Positions 27,425 to 36,441 are shown, counted from the stretch's first letter. The stretch: DNA of 64,000 bases from Methylobacterium brachiatum (GCF_020523825.1 NZ_JAJALK010000002.1:62001-126000); one strand, 5' to 3'. Notes: generated by a model not told the origin, from the letters alone. Made by a program: numbers and translations.

Positions 27425-28453
27425 ATGTCCTCAGGCCAGAAGCCCCGCGCCTTCCGGATCAATCCCGAGCCGCCGCCCGGTCCGGGGGTGACCACGACGC
27501 CGCTCGCGGCGCGGCCGGAGCAGGCCCGGATCGTGGAAGAGCCGTTCGAGATCGTCGACGCGGCCGACGGCGTCGCGGTGCCGGTGGCGCCGCGGCGGCG
27601 CTCGCCCTGGGGGGCGCTGTTCCTGACCGCGGCCGGCGGGCTGGTCTCGCTGGGGATCGGGCTGTCGATCGAGCGGATGATCGCAGACCTGTTCCAGGCC
27701 GCCCCCTGGCTCGGCTGGGTGGCGCTCGCGCTGCTGGGCCTCGCCGGGCTGGCGCTCCTGGCGATCGTCGGGCGGGAGCTCGCCGGGCTGCGGCGTGAGC
27801 GGAAGATCGAGCGGCTGCGGCAATCCGCGATCGACGCGCTCGCCTCCCGCGACCATACCGGGGCACAGGCGGTGGTCCAGGCGCTCTCGACCTTCTACGC
27901 CGACCGGGAATCCCTGGCGCCGGGACGCGCCCGGATCGATGCGGCCGCCGACGCGATCCTCGACGTGGACGATCGGATCGGGCTGGCCGAGCACGAGCTG
28001 TTGGCGGGTCTCGACCGGCAGGCGCGCAACGCCATCGCGTCCACCGCCAAGCAGGTCTCGGCGGTGACGGCACTGTCGCCGCGGGCGATCGTCGATGTCG
28101 CGTTCGTGGTCTTCGCCGCCGTCCGGCTGCTGCGCCGGATTGCATCGATCTACGGGGGCCGGCCGGGCTTCCTGGGCTTCCTGCGGCTGGCGCGCGCCGC
28201 AGTGGCGCATCTCACCGTCACCGGCGGCATGGCGGTCGGCGAGAGCGTGATGCAGCAGGTGCTGGGGCTCGGGATCGCCGCCCGGGTCTCGGCGAAGCTG
28301 GGGGAGGGCGTGCTCAACGGGCTGATGACCGCCCGATTCGGGCTGGCCGCCCTCAATGTCTGCCGGCCGCTGCCGTTCGTGCGCGAGGCGCCGCCGCGCC
28401 TCGCCGATGTGGCGGGCGAGCTGCTGCGCGCGGCAGAGCCCGAATCGAAATAG
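27425..28453 (+). CDS. TIGR01620/YcjF-like membrane protein (DUF697)
   Basis: 342 residues. The N-terminal 60 residues are disordered and Pro-rich. Two TM segments follow ('LFLTAAGGLVSLGIGLSI', 'WVALALLGLAGLALLAIVG'), then a helical cytoplasmic part ('RLRQSAIDALASRDHTGAQA'). The C-terminal DUF697 region contains 'ALSPRAIVDVAFVVFAAVRL', 'RLARAAVAHLTVTGGMAVGE' and 'SAKLGEGVLNGLMTARFGLA'. It pairs with ycjX as in many proteobacteria; the role of the pair is unknown beyond stress association. ATG 27425 follows 'ggaggccgtaag'. Confidence 0.88.
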   Translation: MSSGQKPRAFRINPEPPPGPGVTTTPLAARPEQARIVEEPFEIVDAADGVAVPVAPRRRSPWGALFLTAAGGLVSLGIGLSIERMIADLFQAAPWLGWVALALLGLAGLALLAIVGRELAGLRRERKIERLRQSAIDALASRDHTGAQAVVQALSTFYADRESLAPGRARIDAAADAILDVDDRIGLAEHELLAGLDRQARNAIASTAKQVSAVTALSPRAIVDVAFVVFAAVRLLRRIASIYGGRPGFLGFLRLARAAVAHLTVTGGMAVGESVMQQVLGLGIAARVSAKLGEGVLNGLMTARFGLAALNVCRPLPFVREAPPRLADVAGELLRAAEPESK

Positions 28454-28463
28454 GCCGGCCCGG

Positions 28464-28703
28464 TTATTTGGCGGCGGTGGCGGCGCGGCGATTCGCGATG
28501 CGGGAGAACATGTTGCCGGTGTAGTCGGCGACCTTCGGCTTCTCGGGCTCGCCGACCTTGGCCTCGAACGCCTCGATGCGCTTCAGGAGCGCGGCGTCGT
28601 TGAACAGGGAGCTGTTGAAGTTGATGTGGGCCCGGGGCCCGAGGGCGGCCTGCACTAGGTCGAGTCGTTCCAGAAGCTCTTTACGCGTCACGGTGCTCTC
28701 CAC
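28464..28703 (-). CDS. small hypothetical protein
   Basis: 79 residues, soluble, mostly helical ('KELLERLDLVQAALGPRAHI', 'ALLKRIEAFEAKVGEPEKP'), ending in a basic tail ('SRIANRRAATAAK'). I do not recognise a family. The start is GTG 28703 or GTG 28691. It is convergent with the DUF697 gene, only 10 bases apart. Coding bias is typical for the region, so I take it as real. Confidence 0.6.
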   Translation of the reverse strand: MESTVTRKELLERLDLVQAALGPRAHINFNSSLFNDAALLKRIEAFEAKVGEPEKPKVADYTGNMFSRIANRRAATAAK

Positions 28704-28785
28704 GGGCGCCTTCGGGGCGAAGGACCGCCCAAGCCCACACTGGAAGCCGCGAGGGTAAACGACGCGTTAACGCGAGCGCGCTGTC

Positions 28786-29337
28786 CTACAGCCCCTTCAG
28801 GAATCCCGCGAGGCGCATCAGGCCCTCGGGCCACGGTCCATGCCCGCTGGCGACGTTGATGTGGCCCGATTCGCCGGCATCCACCGTCAGGGCGCCCCAG
28901 GCATGGGCGAAATCGTCGGCCCGGTCGTAGCGGCAATACGGGTCGGTCCGGCTGGCGACCAGGAGGGAGGGGAAGGGCAGGGGCTCCCGCGGCACCGGCG
29001 CGAAGGCGCGCACGGCGTCGGGCAGGCCGGGCGCCTCCTCGACATCCGGGAAGGCCACGAACAAGGCCCCGCGCACCACGCCGGCATCGAAGCGGGGCGC
29101 CGCCTCGACGCTGGCGACGACACCGAGGCTGTGCGCGATCAGGATCACCGGCCGGGTCGCGGCCGCCACCGCCTCGGCGATCCGCCCGCACCAGGCCTCG
29201 GGGGTCGGCGCGTGCCAATCGTCCTGGGTCACCACCTGCGCGGTGGCGAGGCGGCCGGCCCAGCGGGCCTGCCAGTGGTCCTCCTCCGAGCCTCCGAGCC
29301 CCGGGACGATGAGGATGTCGCAATCGGCGGTCTTCAT
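28786..29337 (-). CDS. RBBP9/YdeN-family alpha/beta hydrolase
   Basis: 183 residues. A small serine hydrolase with the triad visible: Ser in 'ILIAHSLGVVAS', Asp in 'VASRTDPYCRYDRAD' and His in 'SGHINVASGHGPWPEG'. The N-terminus 'ILIVPGLGGSEEDHWQARW' is diagnostic for the RBBP9/YdeN group. Cytoplasmic; the physiological substrate is not known in bacteria. Confidence 0.92.
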   Translation of the reverse strand: MKTADCDILIVPGLGGSEEDHWQARWAGRLATAQVVTQDDWHAPTPEAWCGRIAEAVAAATRPVILIAHSLGVVASVEAAPRFDAGVVRGALFVAFPDVEEAPGLPDAVRAFAPVPREPLPFPSLLVASRTDPYCRYDRADDFAHAWGALTVDAGESGHINVASGHGPWPEGLMRLAGFLKGL

Positions 29338-29350
29338 GCCGGCTGCCTAG

Positions 29351-29397
29351 CGCATGACGCGGAAAAGTGGAATCCGGTTTCCCGAAATCATCATGCG
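29351..29397. repeat. rhizobial-type intergenic palindrome
   Basis: CGCATGA (29351-29357) and TCATGCG (29391-29397) close a hairpin with an inner GGAAA...TTTCC pair. The core 'GGAAAAGTGGAATCCGGTTT' resembles the GATCCCGAAAAGTGGGAACCGGTTTTCGGATCATGC repeat type (seen here only in part) that is scattered in rhizobial genomes. Confidence 0.75.
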
Positions 29398-29446
29398 GGA
29401 ACAAGGCGCTAGCGCCGCCCTCCGGGACGGGCGTCGGGACCGTCGC

Positions 29447-30520
29447 TTACTCCGCGGCGATCGGGGCGGCCCGGGCCGCGTCGGTGATGTGGCGGGCGAT
29501 CTGGGTCGAGGCGTAGTTCTTCGCCTTAGCCTCGATCTCGAAATCGGCCCAGACCATGTGGCGGGCCACGAGATCGTTCACCGCCCGGTTCCACATCATG
29601 TCGGAATGGGCGGCGAGGTCCCGGACCGCATGGCCGGCGGCGCGCAGGGCCGGGAAATCGGGCAGGGCATCCGGGTCGCAATCGGCCGAGACCGCCTCGC
29701 GCGAGACGCTGATATGGGCCACCGGCCGCACCCCGCGCCAGGACTCCCGCACCCGGGCGACGCGGGGATCGTCGGGCTCGAGATATTCGCCGCCGCTCTG
29801 GACCCAGTGATGGTGCAGGTCGAGCACCACCGGCACGATGTCGGCGAGCTGGAGCACCGCCTCGACGCCGAAGACGTTCTCGTCGTTCTCGACGGTGATG
29901 AGGTCGCGGGCCACCTGGCTCGCCCGGGGCAGGGTCTCGCGGAACCCCGCCACGCCCGGATCGCCGGCGCCGACATGGATGTTGATGTGGGCGCCGTGCG
30001 GGTGCCAGCCGCCGCCATAGCCCATGCGGTCGAAGATCTCGGCGTGGTAGTCGAGCTCGGACAAGCCGTTGGCGATGGCCGCCGGGTTGCGGCTCGCCAG
30101 CAGGCAGAACGGCCCCGGATGGAAGCTCAGCCGCACGCCGAGCCGGCGCGCCAGCGCCCCGGCCTCGGCCAGCCCGCGCGCGACCAGGGCCTCCATCTCG
30201 GGCTCGGCGTAGATCGGGCGCGCGATGGCGTGGGTGTAGCCGGGCAGGACGTTGCTCGCCATGCGCAGCAGGCGCTCGATCGGCGGCCGGGCCCCCACCC
30301 AGGCGATCTGGCGGGCCAGCGCATCGAGGTTGTGCGCGACGAGACCGGCGAGCTTCGCATGCCGGGCGACGGGGTCCAGCTTGGCGAGATGCGCCATGGT
30401 CACGCTGGTCAGGTTCATGTGGAGCGTCGCCTCGCGCTCCGCCTTGAGGGTGGCGTGCGTGTCGAGCGGCTCGTCCAGAACGAACTTGCAGCAGAAACCG
30501 AGGCGGGGCTGATCGCGCAT
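29447..30520 (-). CDS. UV damage endonuclease UvdE/UvsE-like protein
   Basis: 357 residues, predicted TIM-barrel metal-dependent nuclease. The N-terminus 'PRLGFCCKFVLDEP' fits the UvdE opening 'LGYACKN'. Other family-like segments are 'RLSFHPGPFCLLASRNPAAI' (metal His in HPGPF), 'LDYHAEIFDRMGYGGGWHPH', 'ITVENDENVFGVEAVL' and 'IVPVVLDLHHHWV'. UvdE nicks DNA 5' of UV photoproducts. A related xylose-isomerase-like barrel (for example DUF692) is the main alternative. Start is ATG 30520; upstream sequence is not family-like. It stands alone between a repeat and the divergent yihY-like gene. Confidence 0.78.
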   Translation of the reverse strand: MRDQPRLGFCCKFVLDEPLDTHATLKAEREATLHMNLTSVTMAHLAKLDPVARHAKLAGLVAHNLDALARQIAWVGARPPIERLLRMASNVLPGYTHAIARPIYAEPEMEALVARGLAEAGALARRLGVRLSFHPGPFCLLASRNPAAIANGLSELDYHAEIFDRMGYGGGWHPHGAHINIHVGAGDPGVAGFRETLPRASQVARDLITVENDENVFGVEAVLQLADIVPVVLDLHHHWVQSGGEYLEPDDPRVARVRESWRGVRPVAHISVSREAVSADCDPDALPDFPALRAAGHAVRDLAAHSDMMWNRAVNDLVARHMVWADFEIEAKAKNYASTQIARHITDAARAAPIAAE

Positions 30521-30641
30521 AGGATGCACAACGCGCGAGGACGCCGCGCGTGCCCGACATCGCGCGCGGAACGGCCGCGCTTCGCCGACGTTTGAGCCTT
30601 CGAGCGCGGCAGTTCCGCGCGGACGGCCGTCTCGTACCTCC

Positions 30642-31835
30642 ATGCCCGCGTCGCCCCCCCGCCCGAGTTCCGCGCCGGAAACCGGCTCGCTCCTCTGGAT
30701 CCTGATGCTGGGCTCGGCTCTGGTGGCGCTCGCCGCCGCGCCCGCCCGGCGGCGCATGCCGGACCTGCCCGAACGGCCCGAGGCCCCGGCCGACCGGACC
30801 CCGTCGGACGCGAACGAAACGGCCCGCGACAAGGCGGCTAACGGCGGCGCGCGCTCGATCGCCGGCCGCGCCGCGCAGCTCACCGCGGCGACGCAGCCCG
30901 AGCGCGGGCGCGCGGCCAACAGCCCCACCGAGATGACCCCGGCCGGCTGGAAGGACATCGCGGTCCGGGTCTACCTGGAATTCAACAAGGACCGGGTGCT
31001 GGCGGTGGCCGCCGGGGTGACCTTCTACACCCTGCTGTCGCTGTTCCCGGCCATCGCGGCGCTCGTCACCTGCTACGGCCTGTTCGCGGACGTCAACGCG
31101 ATCAACGAGCACCTGGCGCAGCTGCACGCGGTGCTGCCCTCGGGCGCGGTCGAGCTGATCGGCGATCAGATCAAGCGCATCGCCGCCAAGGGCAGCAGCT
31201 CCTTGAGCCTGACCTTCTTCACCAGCCTGCTGCTGTCGCTGTGGAGCGCCAACGCTGCCATGAAGGCGATGTTCGACGCCCTGAACGTGGTCTACGAGGA
31301 GGAGGAGAAGCGCAACTTCTTCTGGCTCAACATCCGCTCGCTGACCTTTACGGTGGGCGCGCTGCTGTTCATCATCATCGCGCTCAACGCGATCGTGGTG
31401 GTGCCGGTGGTGCTGAACTTCCTCGGTCTCGGCTCGGGCGCGTGGCTGCTCGCGGCCCTGCGCTGGCCGGCGGTGCTGCTGGTGCTGCTCGCCGGGCTCT
31501 CGGTGCTCTACCGGTTCGGGCCGAGCCGCGAGCATGCCCGCTGGCGCTGGGTCGGCGTCGGCAGCATCGTGGCGGGGCTGCTCTGGCTGATCGCGTCGCT
31601 GCTGTTCTCCTGGTACGTGGCGAGCTTCGGCACCTACAACGAGACCTACGGCTCGCTCGGCGCCGTGATCGGCTTCATGACCTGGATCTGGATCTCGTCG
31701 ACCATCGTGCTGCTTGGCGGCGAGATCAACGCCGAGCTGGAGCACCAGACCGGGCGCGACACCACCACGGGCGCGCCGCTGCCGATGGGCCACCGCCGGG
31801 CCCGGATGGCCGACACGGTCGGGGCGGCGGCGTAG
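30642..31835 (+). CDS. YihY/BrkB family inner-membrane protein
   Basis: 397 residues. After about 100 disordered residues comes the six-TM YihY domain: 'DRVLAVAAGVTFYTLLSLFP' with 'AIAALVTCYGL', 'LSLWSANAAMKAMFDALNVV', 'YEEEEKRNFFWLNIRSLTFT', 'ALLFIIIALNAIVVVPVVLN', 'GSIVAGLLWLIASLLFSWYV' and 'LGGEINAELEHQT' at the end. The family was once called ribonuclease BN, a label not supported by later work; the real function is unknown. Divergent from the UvdE-like gene. Confidence 0.92.
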   Translation: MPASPPRPSSAPETGSLLWILMLGSALVALAAAPARRRMPDLPERPEAPADRTPSDANETARDKAANGGARSIAGRAAQLTAATQPERGRAANSPTEMTPAGWKDIAVRVYLEFNKDRVLAVAAGVTFYTLLSLFPAIAALVTCYGLFADVNAINEHLAQLHAVLPSGAVELIGDQIKRIAAKGSSSLSLTFFTSLLLSLWSANAAMKAMFDALNVVYEEEEKRNFFWLNIRSLTFTVGALLFIIIALNAIVVVPVVLNFLGLGSGAWLLAALRWPAVLLVLLAGLSVLYRFGPSREHARWRWVGVGSIVAGLLWLIASLLFSWYVASFGTYNETYGSLGAVIGFMTWIWISSTIVLLGGEINAELEHQTGRDTTTGAPLPMGHRRARMADTVGAAA

Positions 31836-31952
31836 CGGCACGTCTGCCGGCACTCGGCGACAGGATGCCGCCGGTGCAGCCGTTTTCAGGGGTGCGGGAC
31901 TGCCGGGCCTCGCGCGCGATGCCTATATCTCCTGTCGAAAAGGGAGATGTTC

Positions 31953-32363
31953 ATGGCCGATAGCGCGACCACCAACCCGGATACCCGCAGCGACGCCGAG
32001 TGGCGCGCGACGCTCACGCCCGAGCAGTACCGGGTGCTGCGCGAGCACGGCACCGAGCGCGCCGGCACGAGCTGCCTGCTCGCCGAGAAGCGCCCGGGCA
32101 CCTTCACCTGCGTCGGCTGCGGCCAGCCGCTGTTCGAGCAGGGAACCAAGTTCGAGTCCGGCACCGGCTGGCCGAGCTTCTTCGAGCCGCTGGAGGGCGC
32201 CGTCGAGACCACGGTGGACCGCAGCCACTGGATGGTCCGGACCGAGGTCCATTGCGCCCGCTGCAAGGGCCATCTGGGCCACGTCTTCGACGACGGCCCC
32301 GCCCCCACGGGCCTGCGCTACTGCATGAACGGCGCCGCGATGAACTTCGAGCCGGCGGCCTGA
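31953..32363 (+). CDS. msrB: peptide-methionine (R)-S-oxide reductase
   Basis: 136 residues. It reduces the R form of methionine sulfoxide in proteins. The zinc site is formed by Cys53/Cys56 ('CVGCG') and Cys101/Cys104 ('CARCKG'); the catalytic Cys124 is in '[12 protein letters not shown]'. '[11 protein letters not shown]' is also diagnostic. I place the start at ATG 31953, six bases after GGGAG; ATG 31947 directly abuts that site and is too close. No signal peptide, so cytoplasmic. Confidence 0.95.
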   Translation: MADSATTNPDTRSDAEWRATLTPEQYRVLREHGTERAGTSCLLAEKRPGTFTCVGCGQPLFEQGTKFESGTGWPSFFEPLEGAVETTVDRSHWMVRTEVHCARCKGHLGHVFDDGPAPTGLRYCMNGAAMNFEPAA

Positions 32364-32683
32364 GCCGCCCGGCGCCGGTTTAATCTGGATTGGGAAAACG
32401 GCGCTGAAAGACGGGATATCGGGGACAGGCGGGGATCCGGGCGAATCACAACCGGGTTCCGGTCTTGATTTCGTCGTGTTTTTGCTTAGCGGTTAACCGT
32501 CTCATGTTGTCGCCGTCCGGTATTGGCGGTGGATGCGGTCCTGTCCGAGCCAATACGGCGTTGCGGCTCAGCTTATACGCCGTCAGTGCTGGTTCGACTT
32601 ACCAGATCCATCCGGGCCGGCGGCCCTGAGGGCAGTCCGCCGGATCGGCGCACCGCCGACGAAGCGGGAGGGGTTTTGAGTTC
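32364..32683. other. 320-base intergenic region upstream of the CYTH-like gene
   Basis: No gene, repeat or structured RNA recognised. The middle (about 32460-32520, 'ttgatttcgtcgtgtttttg') is AT-richer than its surroundings and is a likely promoter area for the gene at 32684. 'gcgggagggg' just before 32684 is the ribosome site. Confidence 0.4.
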
Positions 32684-33700
32684 ATGAGCACCATTCGCCG
32701 ATTCCTGGTCGCGCCATCCCTGGTCCGCCTGATCCGCAAGGAGCGGGGCGGTGCCCGGATCACCGAGGGCCACTTCGCCGCGCAGGGGGGCCGCAGCTCC
32801 TACGTGCGCGTCGACGGCCAGAACTGCCAGCTGGTGCTGGTGAACAAGGGGCCGGACGGCATCCCGGTCGAGGAGCGGACCGACGTGCCGCGCGCCCACG
32901 GCGACGCGCTGCTCGACGTCTGCCCCGGCAAGGCAGCCTACGACCGCACGGTCCTGACCATCGGCGGGCGCGAGGTCACGATCGACCGCTACGTCACGCC
33001 GGGCAATCTCGACCTGATCAGCGTCGCCTTCGACAATGACGGCGATGCCTCCGCCTTCCAGGCGCCGACCTGGTTCGGCCGCGAGGTCAGCAGCGAGCCG
33101 GCCTTCGAGCGCCAGGCGCTCGCCATCCAGGGCGTGCCGGCGGCCGAAGAGGCGCCCCTGAGCAACGCGGCCCTCGACGCGGTCCTCGACCTGATCGAGC
33201 CGCGCTTCGGCTTCGGCCGCTACGGCAGCACCGCGCGCGCCAGCGAGCCGTCGGAAGACGGCGCGATGAACGCCATGCGCCGGATCGTGACCCCGGCCGC
33301 CGCGGCAGCCCCCGTCGCGGCACCGCCCGCCCCGCCGGCCCCGGCTCCGGCCCCCGAAGCCGTCGAGCCGCCCCCGGCGGCCCCCGTCGCCGAGGCCCAT
33401 CCGGAGCCCGAGCATCATCCGGAGCCCGAGCCGGCCCCCGCCCCGGAGCCCGTGCATCACGCCGCGCCGGTCGCCCAGGAGCCCAGCGCCGCCCCGACCC
33501 AGGCCGCGCCGCAAGAGACCATCCACAGCGATGCCCGCATCGACGACGTGATCGAGAGCCTGTCCCAGGCGCTCGGCGCCGCGATCCACCAGCAGCCGGA
33601 ACACGCTACCACGGAGGCCAAGGACGCGAAGTCGGACGAGGCCGCGGGCGTGTTCGAGCGCTGGACCGTCCGTCCCCGCCGGACGCAGCAGCAGACCTGA
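32684..33700 (+). CDS. CYTH-like domain protein with Pro/Ala-rich C-terminal region
   Basis: 338 residues. Residues 1-150 resemble the CYTH (triphosphate tunnel) fold: 'IRRFLVAPSLVRLIRKERGG', 'RSSYVRVDGQNCQLVLV', 'ERTDVPRAHGDALLDVCPG', 'VTIDRYVTPGNLDLISVAF' and 'FQAPTWFGREVSSEPAFERQ'. The N-terminal Glu-x-Glu-x-Lys motif expected for catalysis is absent, so it may not be an active triphosphatase. Residues 205-275 are Pro/Ala/Glu/His-rich and probably disordered. A short conserved-looking helix ('RIDDVIESLSQALGAAIHQQ') follows. The assignment is by eye and moderate. A terminator follows. Confidence 0.55.
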   Translation: MSTIRRFLVAPSLVRLIRKERGGARITEGHFAAQGGRSSYVRVDGQNCQLVLVNKGPDGIPVEERTDVPRAHGDALLDVCPGKAAYDRTVLTIGGREVTIDRYVTPGNLDLISVAFDNDGDASAFQAPTWFGREVSSEPAFERQALAIQGVPAAEEAPLSNAALDAVLDLIEPRFGFGRYGSTARASEPSEDGAMNAMRRIVTPAAAAAPVAAPPAPPAPAPAPEAVEPPPAAPVAEAHPEPEHHPEPEPAPAPEPVHHAAPVAQEPSAAPTQAAPQETIHSDARIDDVIESLSQALGAAIHQQPEHATTEAKDAKSDEAAGVFERWTVRPRRTQQQT

Positions 33701-33717
33701 TCCGCCGAATTTCCGTG

Positions 33718-33754
33718 AAGGCCGCGGGGGCAGGGCGCCACCGCGGCCTTTTTG
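33718..33754 (+). terminator. Rho-independent terminator
   Basis: Stem AAGGCCGCGG (33718-33727) with CCGCGGCCTT (33741-33750), running into TTTTGC. It lies 17 bases after the stop of the CYTH-like gene. Confidence 0.85.
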
Positions 33755-33979
33755 CTGCGCGCAGCGCATCTCGGACCGACCCTTGGGCTCTGCGGCGCCC
33801 CGGCTCCCTCTGCCGGGCTACGCTCTTCCATGCCCCGGCGCCGCAGGCGGGTGGGGACCATGACGCATGTCTGGTAGAGCCTCGGAACGCCCCGCAAAGT
33901 TGACGCCGGCCCGGCAGGCTGCCATCCGCGCGTCCTGAGATGTCCGCCCGCAAGCGGCGCCGTTCGAGTCCGAAAAGCA

Positions 33980-34690
33980 ATGACAGACCTGATCGAGACG
34001 ATCCGCCGGACGCTCGTGCCGATTCACAAGGAGGGCTATCCCTTCATCCTGATCGGCATCGTGCTCACGGTGCTGGCCGGCTATTTCTCGCAGTTCTTCG
34101 GGTGGATCTTCCTGATCCTCACCCTCTGGGTCTGCTACTTCTTCCGCGACCCGGAGCGGATCACCCCGGTGGCCGACGGGCTGGTGGTCTCGCCCGCGGA
34201 CGGGCGCGTCAACCTGATCGCCACCGTGCTGCCGCCCCCGGAGCTCGACCTGCCGCAGGTCCCGACCCTGCGGGTCTCGGTGTTCATGAACGTGTTCGAC
34301 TGCCACGTGAACCGGGTGCCGGTCTCCGGGCGAATCGGGCAGATCCACTACACCCCGGGCCTGTTCCTCAACGCCGAGCTCGACAAGGCCAGCGACGACA
34401 ACGAGCGCAACGGCCTGGTCATCGAGACCAGCCATGCCGGGCAGGCCAAGCGCGTCGGCGTGGTGCAGATCGCCGGGCTGGTGGCGCGGCGGATCGTCGG
34501 CTTCGTCTCGGCCGGGGACACGCTGGCGGTGGGCGAGCGCTTCGGGTTGATCCGGTTCGGCTCGCGGGTCGACGTCTACCTACCGGCCGGCGCCACCGTG
34601 CTGGTCGGCCTCGGCCAGAAGGCGGTGGCCGGCGAGACGGTGCTGGCCGATCTCGGCGGCGGCCCGGGGCGGCAGTTCAAGCGGATCTAG
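33980..34690 (+). CDS. psd: phosphatidylserine decarboxylase proenzyme
   Basis: 236 residues, the short bacterial type. It makes phosphatidylethanolamine. There is a membrane segment at 22-48 ('[18 protein letters not shown]'), then '[20 protein letters not shown]' and 'PADGRV', '[18 protein letters not shown]' and '[10 protein letters not shown]'. The self-cleavage site is the Gly-Ser in '[12 protein letters not shown]', from which the pyruvoyl group forms. pssA starts 6 bases after the stop, the conserved phosphatidylethanolamine operon. Confidence 0.97.
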   Translation: MTDLIETIRRTLVPIHKEGYPFILIGIVLTVLAGYFSQFFGWIFLILTLWVCYFFRDPERITPVADGLVVSPADGRVNLIATVLPPPELDLPQVPTLRVSVFMNVFDCHVNRVPVSGRIGQIHYTPGLFLNAELDKASDDNERNGLVIETSHAGQAKRVGVVQIAGLVARRIVGFVSAGDTLAVGERFGLIRFGSRVDVYLPAGATVLVGLGQKAVAGETVLADLGGGPGRQFKRI

Positions 34691-34696
34691 ACGATC

Positions 34697-35539
34697 ATGG
34701 ACGACCTGTTCCCGCCCTTCGCGCCCGATCCGAACGAGCCGCGCCCGCGCCGGTTCAAGCCGGTGCCGTTCCGGATGATCGCGCCCAACATGATTACCCT
34801 GATGGCGCTCTGCCTCGGGCTGACGGCGATTCGGCTCGCCTTCGAGGGCAAGTTCGAGCCCGCCGTCATCGCCGTGGTGGCGGCCGGCGTGCTCGACGGG
34901 ATCGACGGGCGGGTGGCGCGGCTGCTCAAGGGCACGTCCCGGTTCGGGGCGGAACTGGATTCGCTGGCCGACTTCGTGAATTTCGGCTGCGCCCCGGCGC
35001 TGATCCTCTACGGCTTCGCGCTGTTCCACCTCAAATCCGCCGGCTGGATCGTGGCGCTGATCTTCGCCATCGCCATGGCCCTGCGGCTCGCCCGCTTCAA
35101 CGCGATGCTGGACGACCCGAACCGGCCCGAATGGAAGAAGGATTTCTTCGTCGGCATGCCCGCGCCCGCGGGAGCGCTGACCGCGATGCTGCCCCTCTAC
35201 CTGCACTTCCTCGGCCTGGGCGGCGACACCTGGGCCGCCCCGGCGATCCTGATCTACGTGCTGGCCATCGCCCTGCTGGTGGTCTCCACGGTCCCGACCT
35301 TCTCGGGCAAGACCATGGGCAAGCGGGTGCCGCGCAGCCTCGTCCTGCCGATCTTCCTGTTCGGGGTCGCGGCCTTCGGCATCCTGATCAGCTATCCGTT
35401 CGAGGCCCTGGTGGCCGTGAGCGGCGGCTACCTGCTGACTATCCCGGTGGTGGCGGCCCAGTATCGCCGCCGCGCCAAGGCCGAACTGGCCGCCGCCGTG
35501 GACGAGCCGTCGGGACCTGCGGCGATCGGTGGGGGATAG
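34697..35539 (+). CDS. pssA: CDP-diacylglycerol-serine O-phosphatidyltransferase
   Basis: 280 residues. It forms phosphatidylserine from CDP-diacylglycerol and serine, the substrate for psd. The CDP-alcohol phosphatidyltransferase motif DGx2ARx8Gx3Dx3D is intact: 'DGIDGRVARLLKGTSRFGAE' followed by 'LDSLAD'. Multiple TM helices follow, with 'LARFNAMLDD' and 'FFVGMPAPAGA' typical of the family. Encoded directly after psd. Confidence 0.97.
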   Translation: MDDLFPPFAPDPNEPRPRRFKPVPFRMIAPNMITLMALCLGLTAIRLAFEGKFEPAVIAVVAAGVLDGIDGRVARLLKGTSRFGAELDSLADFVNFGCAPALILYGFALFHLKSAGWIVALIFAIAMALRLARFNAMLDDPNRPEWKKDFFVGMPAPAGALTAMLPLYLHFLGLGGDTWAAPAILIYVLAIALLVVSTVPTFSGKTMGKRVPRSLVLPIFLFGVAAFGILISYPFEALVAVSGGYLLTIPVVAAQYRRRAKAELAAAVDEPSGPAAIGGG

Positions 35540-35608
35540 GCCGAGGCCGACGCTGGCTTTCGCGCGCCTCCGGCCTAGGTTGGCCTGGGATACCGGCGGG
35601 GGTTGGGG

Positions 35609-36037
35609 ATGCTCGAAGAGTTCAAGAAGTTCGCGCTGCGCGGGAACGTGGTCGACCTCGCGGTCGGCGTGATCATCGGCGCGGCCTTCGGGGCGATCGT
35701 CAACTCGGCGGTGCAGGACCTGTTCATGCCGGCGATCGGCGCGATCACCGGCGGGCTCGATTTCTCGAACTACTACATCCCGCTCTCGTCCAAGGTTCAG
35801 GCCGGGCTGCCCTATGCGGATGCCAAAAAGCAGGGCGCCGTCTTGGGTTACGGCCAGTTCCTGACGTTGACCCTAAACTTCTTGATCGTCGCCTTCGTGC
35901 TGTTCCTGGTGATCCGGGCGATGAACAAGCTGCAGCATGCCGAGGCCAAGAAGCCCGAGGCGGTGGCCGAGATCCCGGCGGATGTGAAGCTCCTGTCCGA
36001 GATCCGCGATCTCCTGGCCGAGAAGCCGCGGGCCTGA
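35609..36037 (+). CDS. mscL: large-conductance mechanosensitive channel
   Basis: 142 residues. A homopentameric channel that opens under membrane tension in osmotic downshock. N-terminal amphipathic helix '[19 protein letters not shown]', pore helix '[19 protein letters not shown]', periplasmic loop, TM2 '[20 protein letters not shown]' and C-terminal helix '[16 protein letters not shown]'. ATG 35609 is the family start; a TTG two codons upstream is not needed. Confidence 0.97.
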   Translation: MLEEFKKFALRGNVVDLAVGVIIGAAFGAIVNSAVQDLFMPAIGAITGGLDFSNYYIPLSSKVQAGLPYADAKKQGAVLGYGQFLTLTLNFLIVAFVLFLVIRAMNKLQHAEAKKPEAVAEIPADVKLLSEIRDLLAEKPRA

Positions 36038-36053
36038 CGGTCAGGTCCGACGC

Positions 36054-36329
36054 TCAGGTCTTGGGCTTGTCGGCATCCTCTGGATTGACCCCGAGGGCGT
36101 CGAGGATCTGGTCGAGGGCCTGGCCCACCGCGCCGGTGCCCTCCTCGTGAGTCTTCAGCCGGGTCTCGAGCCGGCGGATCTGCGGCTCGAACGCGTCCGG
36201 CACCGGGTCGTCCCCGAGGAATCGGGGCTTGTCCGGACCGACGGGCAGCACGCCGCGCAGCTGCTGGCCGAGATGGTCACGCACCGGTTCCGGCAGCGTT
36301 GCGCCGGGGTCGCTCGGATCCTGGCTCAT
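36054..36329 (-). CDS. small protein, possible divergent NepR-like anti-sigma factor
   Basis: 91 residues from ATG 36329. The N-terminal part reads 'LPEPVRDHLGQQLRGVL' and later 'DDPVPDAFEPQIRRLETRL'. This resembles the NepR pattern (IG..LR..Y... and VPDRF..LL..L) but with an insertion between the two helices. The gene lies in the same minus-strand block as the NepR-EcfG fusion (37018), separated by a DUF1236 gene. The NepR relation is a guess from pattern and context; otherwise a hypothetical protein. Convergent with mscL. Confidence 0.55.
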   Translation of the reverse strand: MSQDPSDPGATLPEPVRDHLGQQLRGVLPVGPDKPRFLGDDPVPDAFEPQIRRLETRLKTHEEGTGAVGQALDQILDALGVNPEDADKPKT

Positions 36330-36410
36330 GATCTCCTCACATATGCCTTGGCGGATCAACGACTTCGCCGGAGAACCGTTGCGCCGCCGTCGCGGATCGC
36401 AGATCGAAGA

Positions 36411-36441
36411 CGGGCCCCGAAGCGAGTCGCTCCGGGGCCCG
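36411..36441 (-). terminator. terminator hairpin after the DUF1236 gene
   Basis: CGGGCCCCG (36411-36419) pairs with CGGGGCCCG (36433-36441), with further AGCGA/TCGCT pairing inside. On the minus strand it is followed by TCTTCG. It lies about 30 bases after the stop of the gene at 36471. Confidence 0.65.

Noticed and set aside
36330..36359. Ten-residue upstream extension of the NepR-like small protein
   Set aside because: It would need a TTG start; ATG 36329 after 'gaggag' is better.
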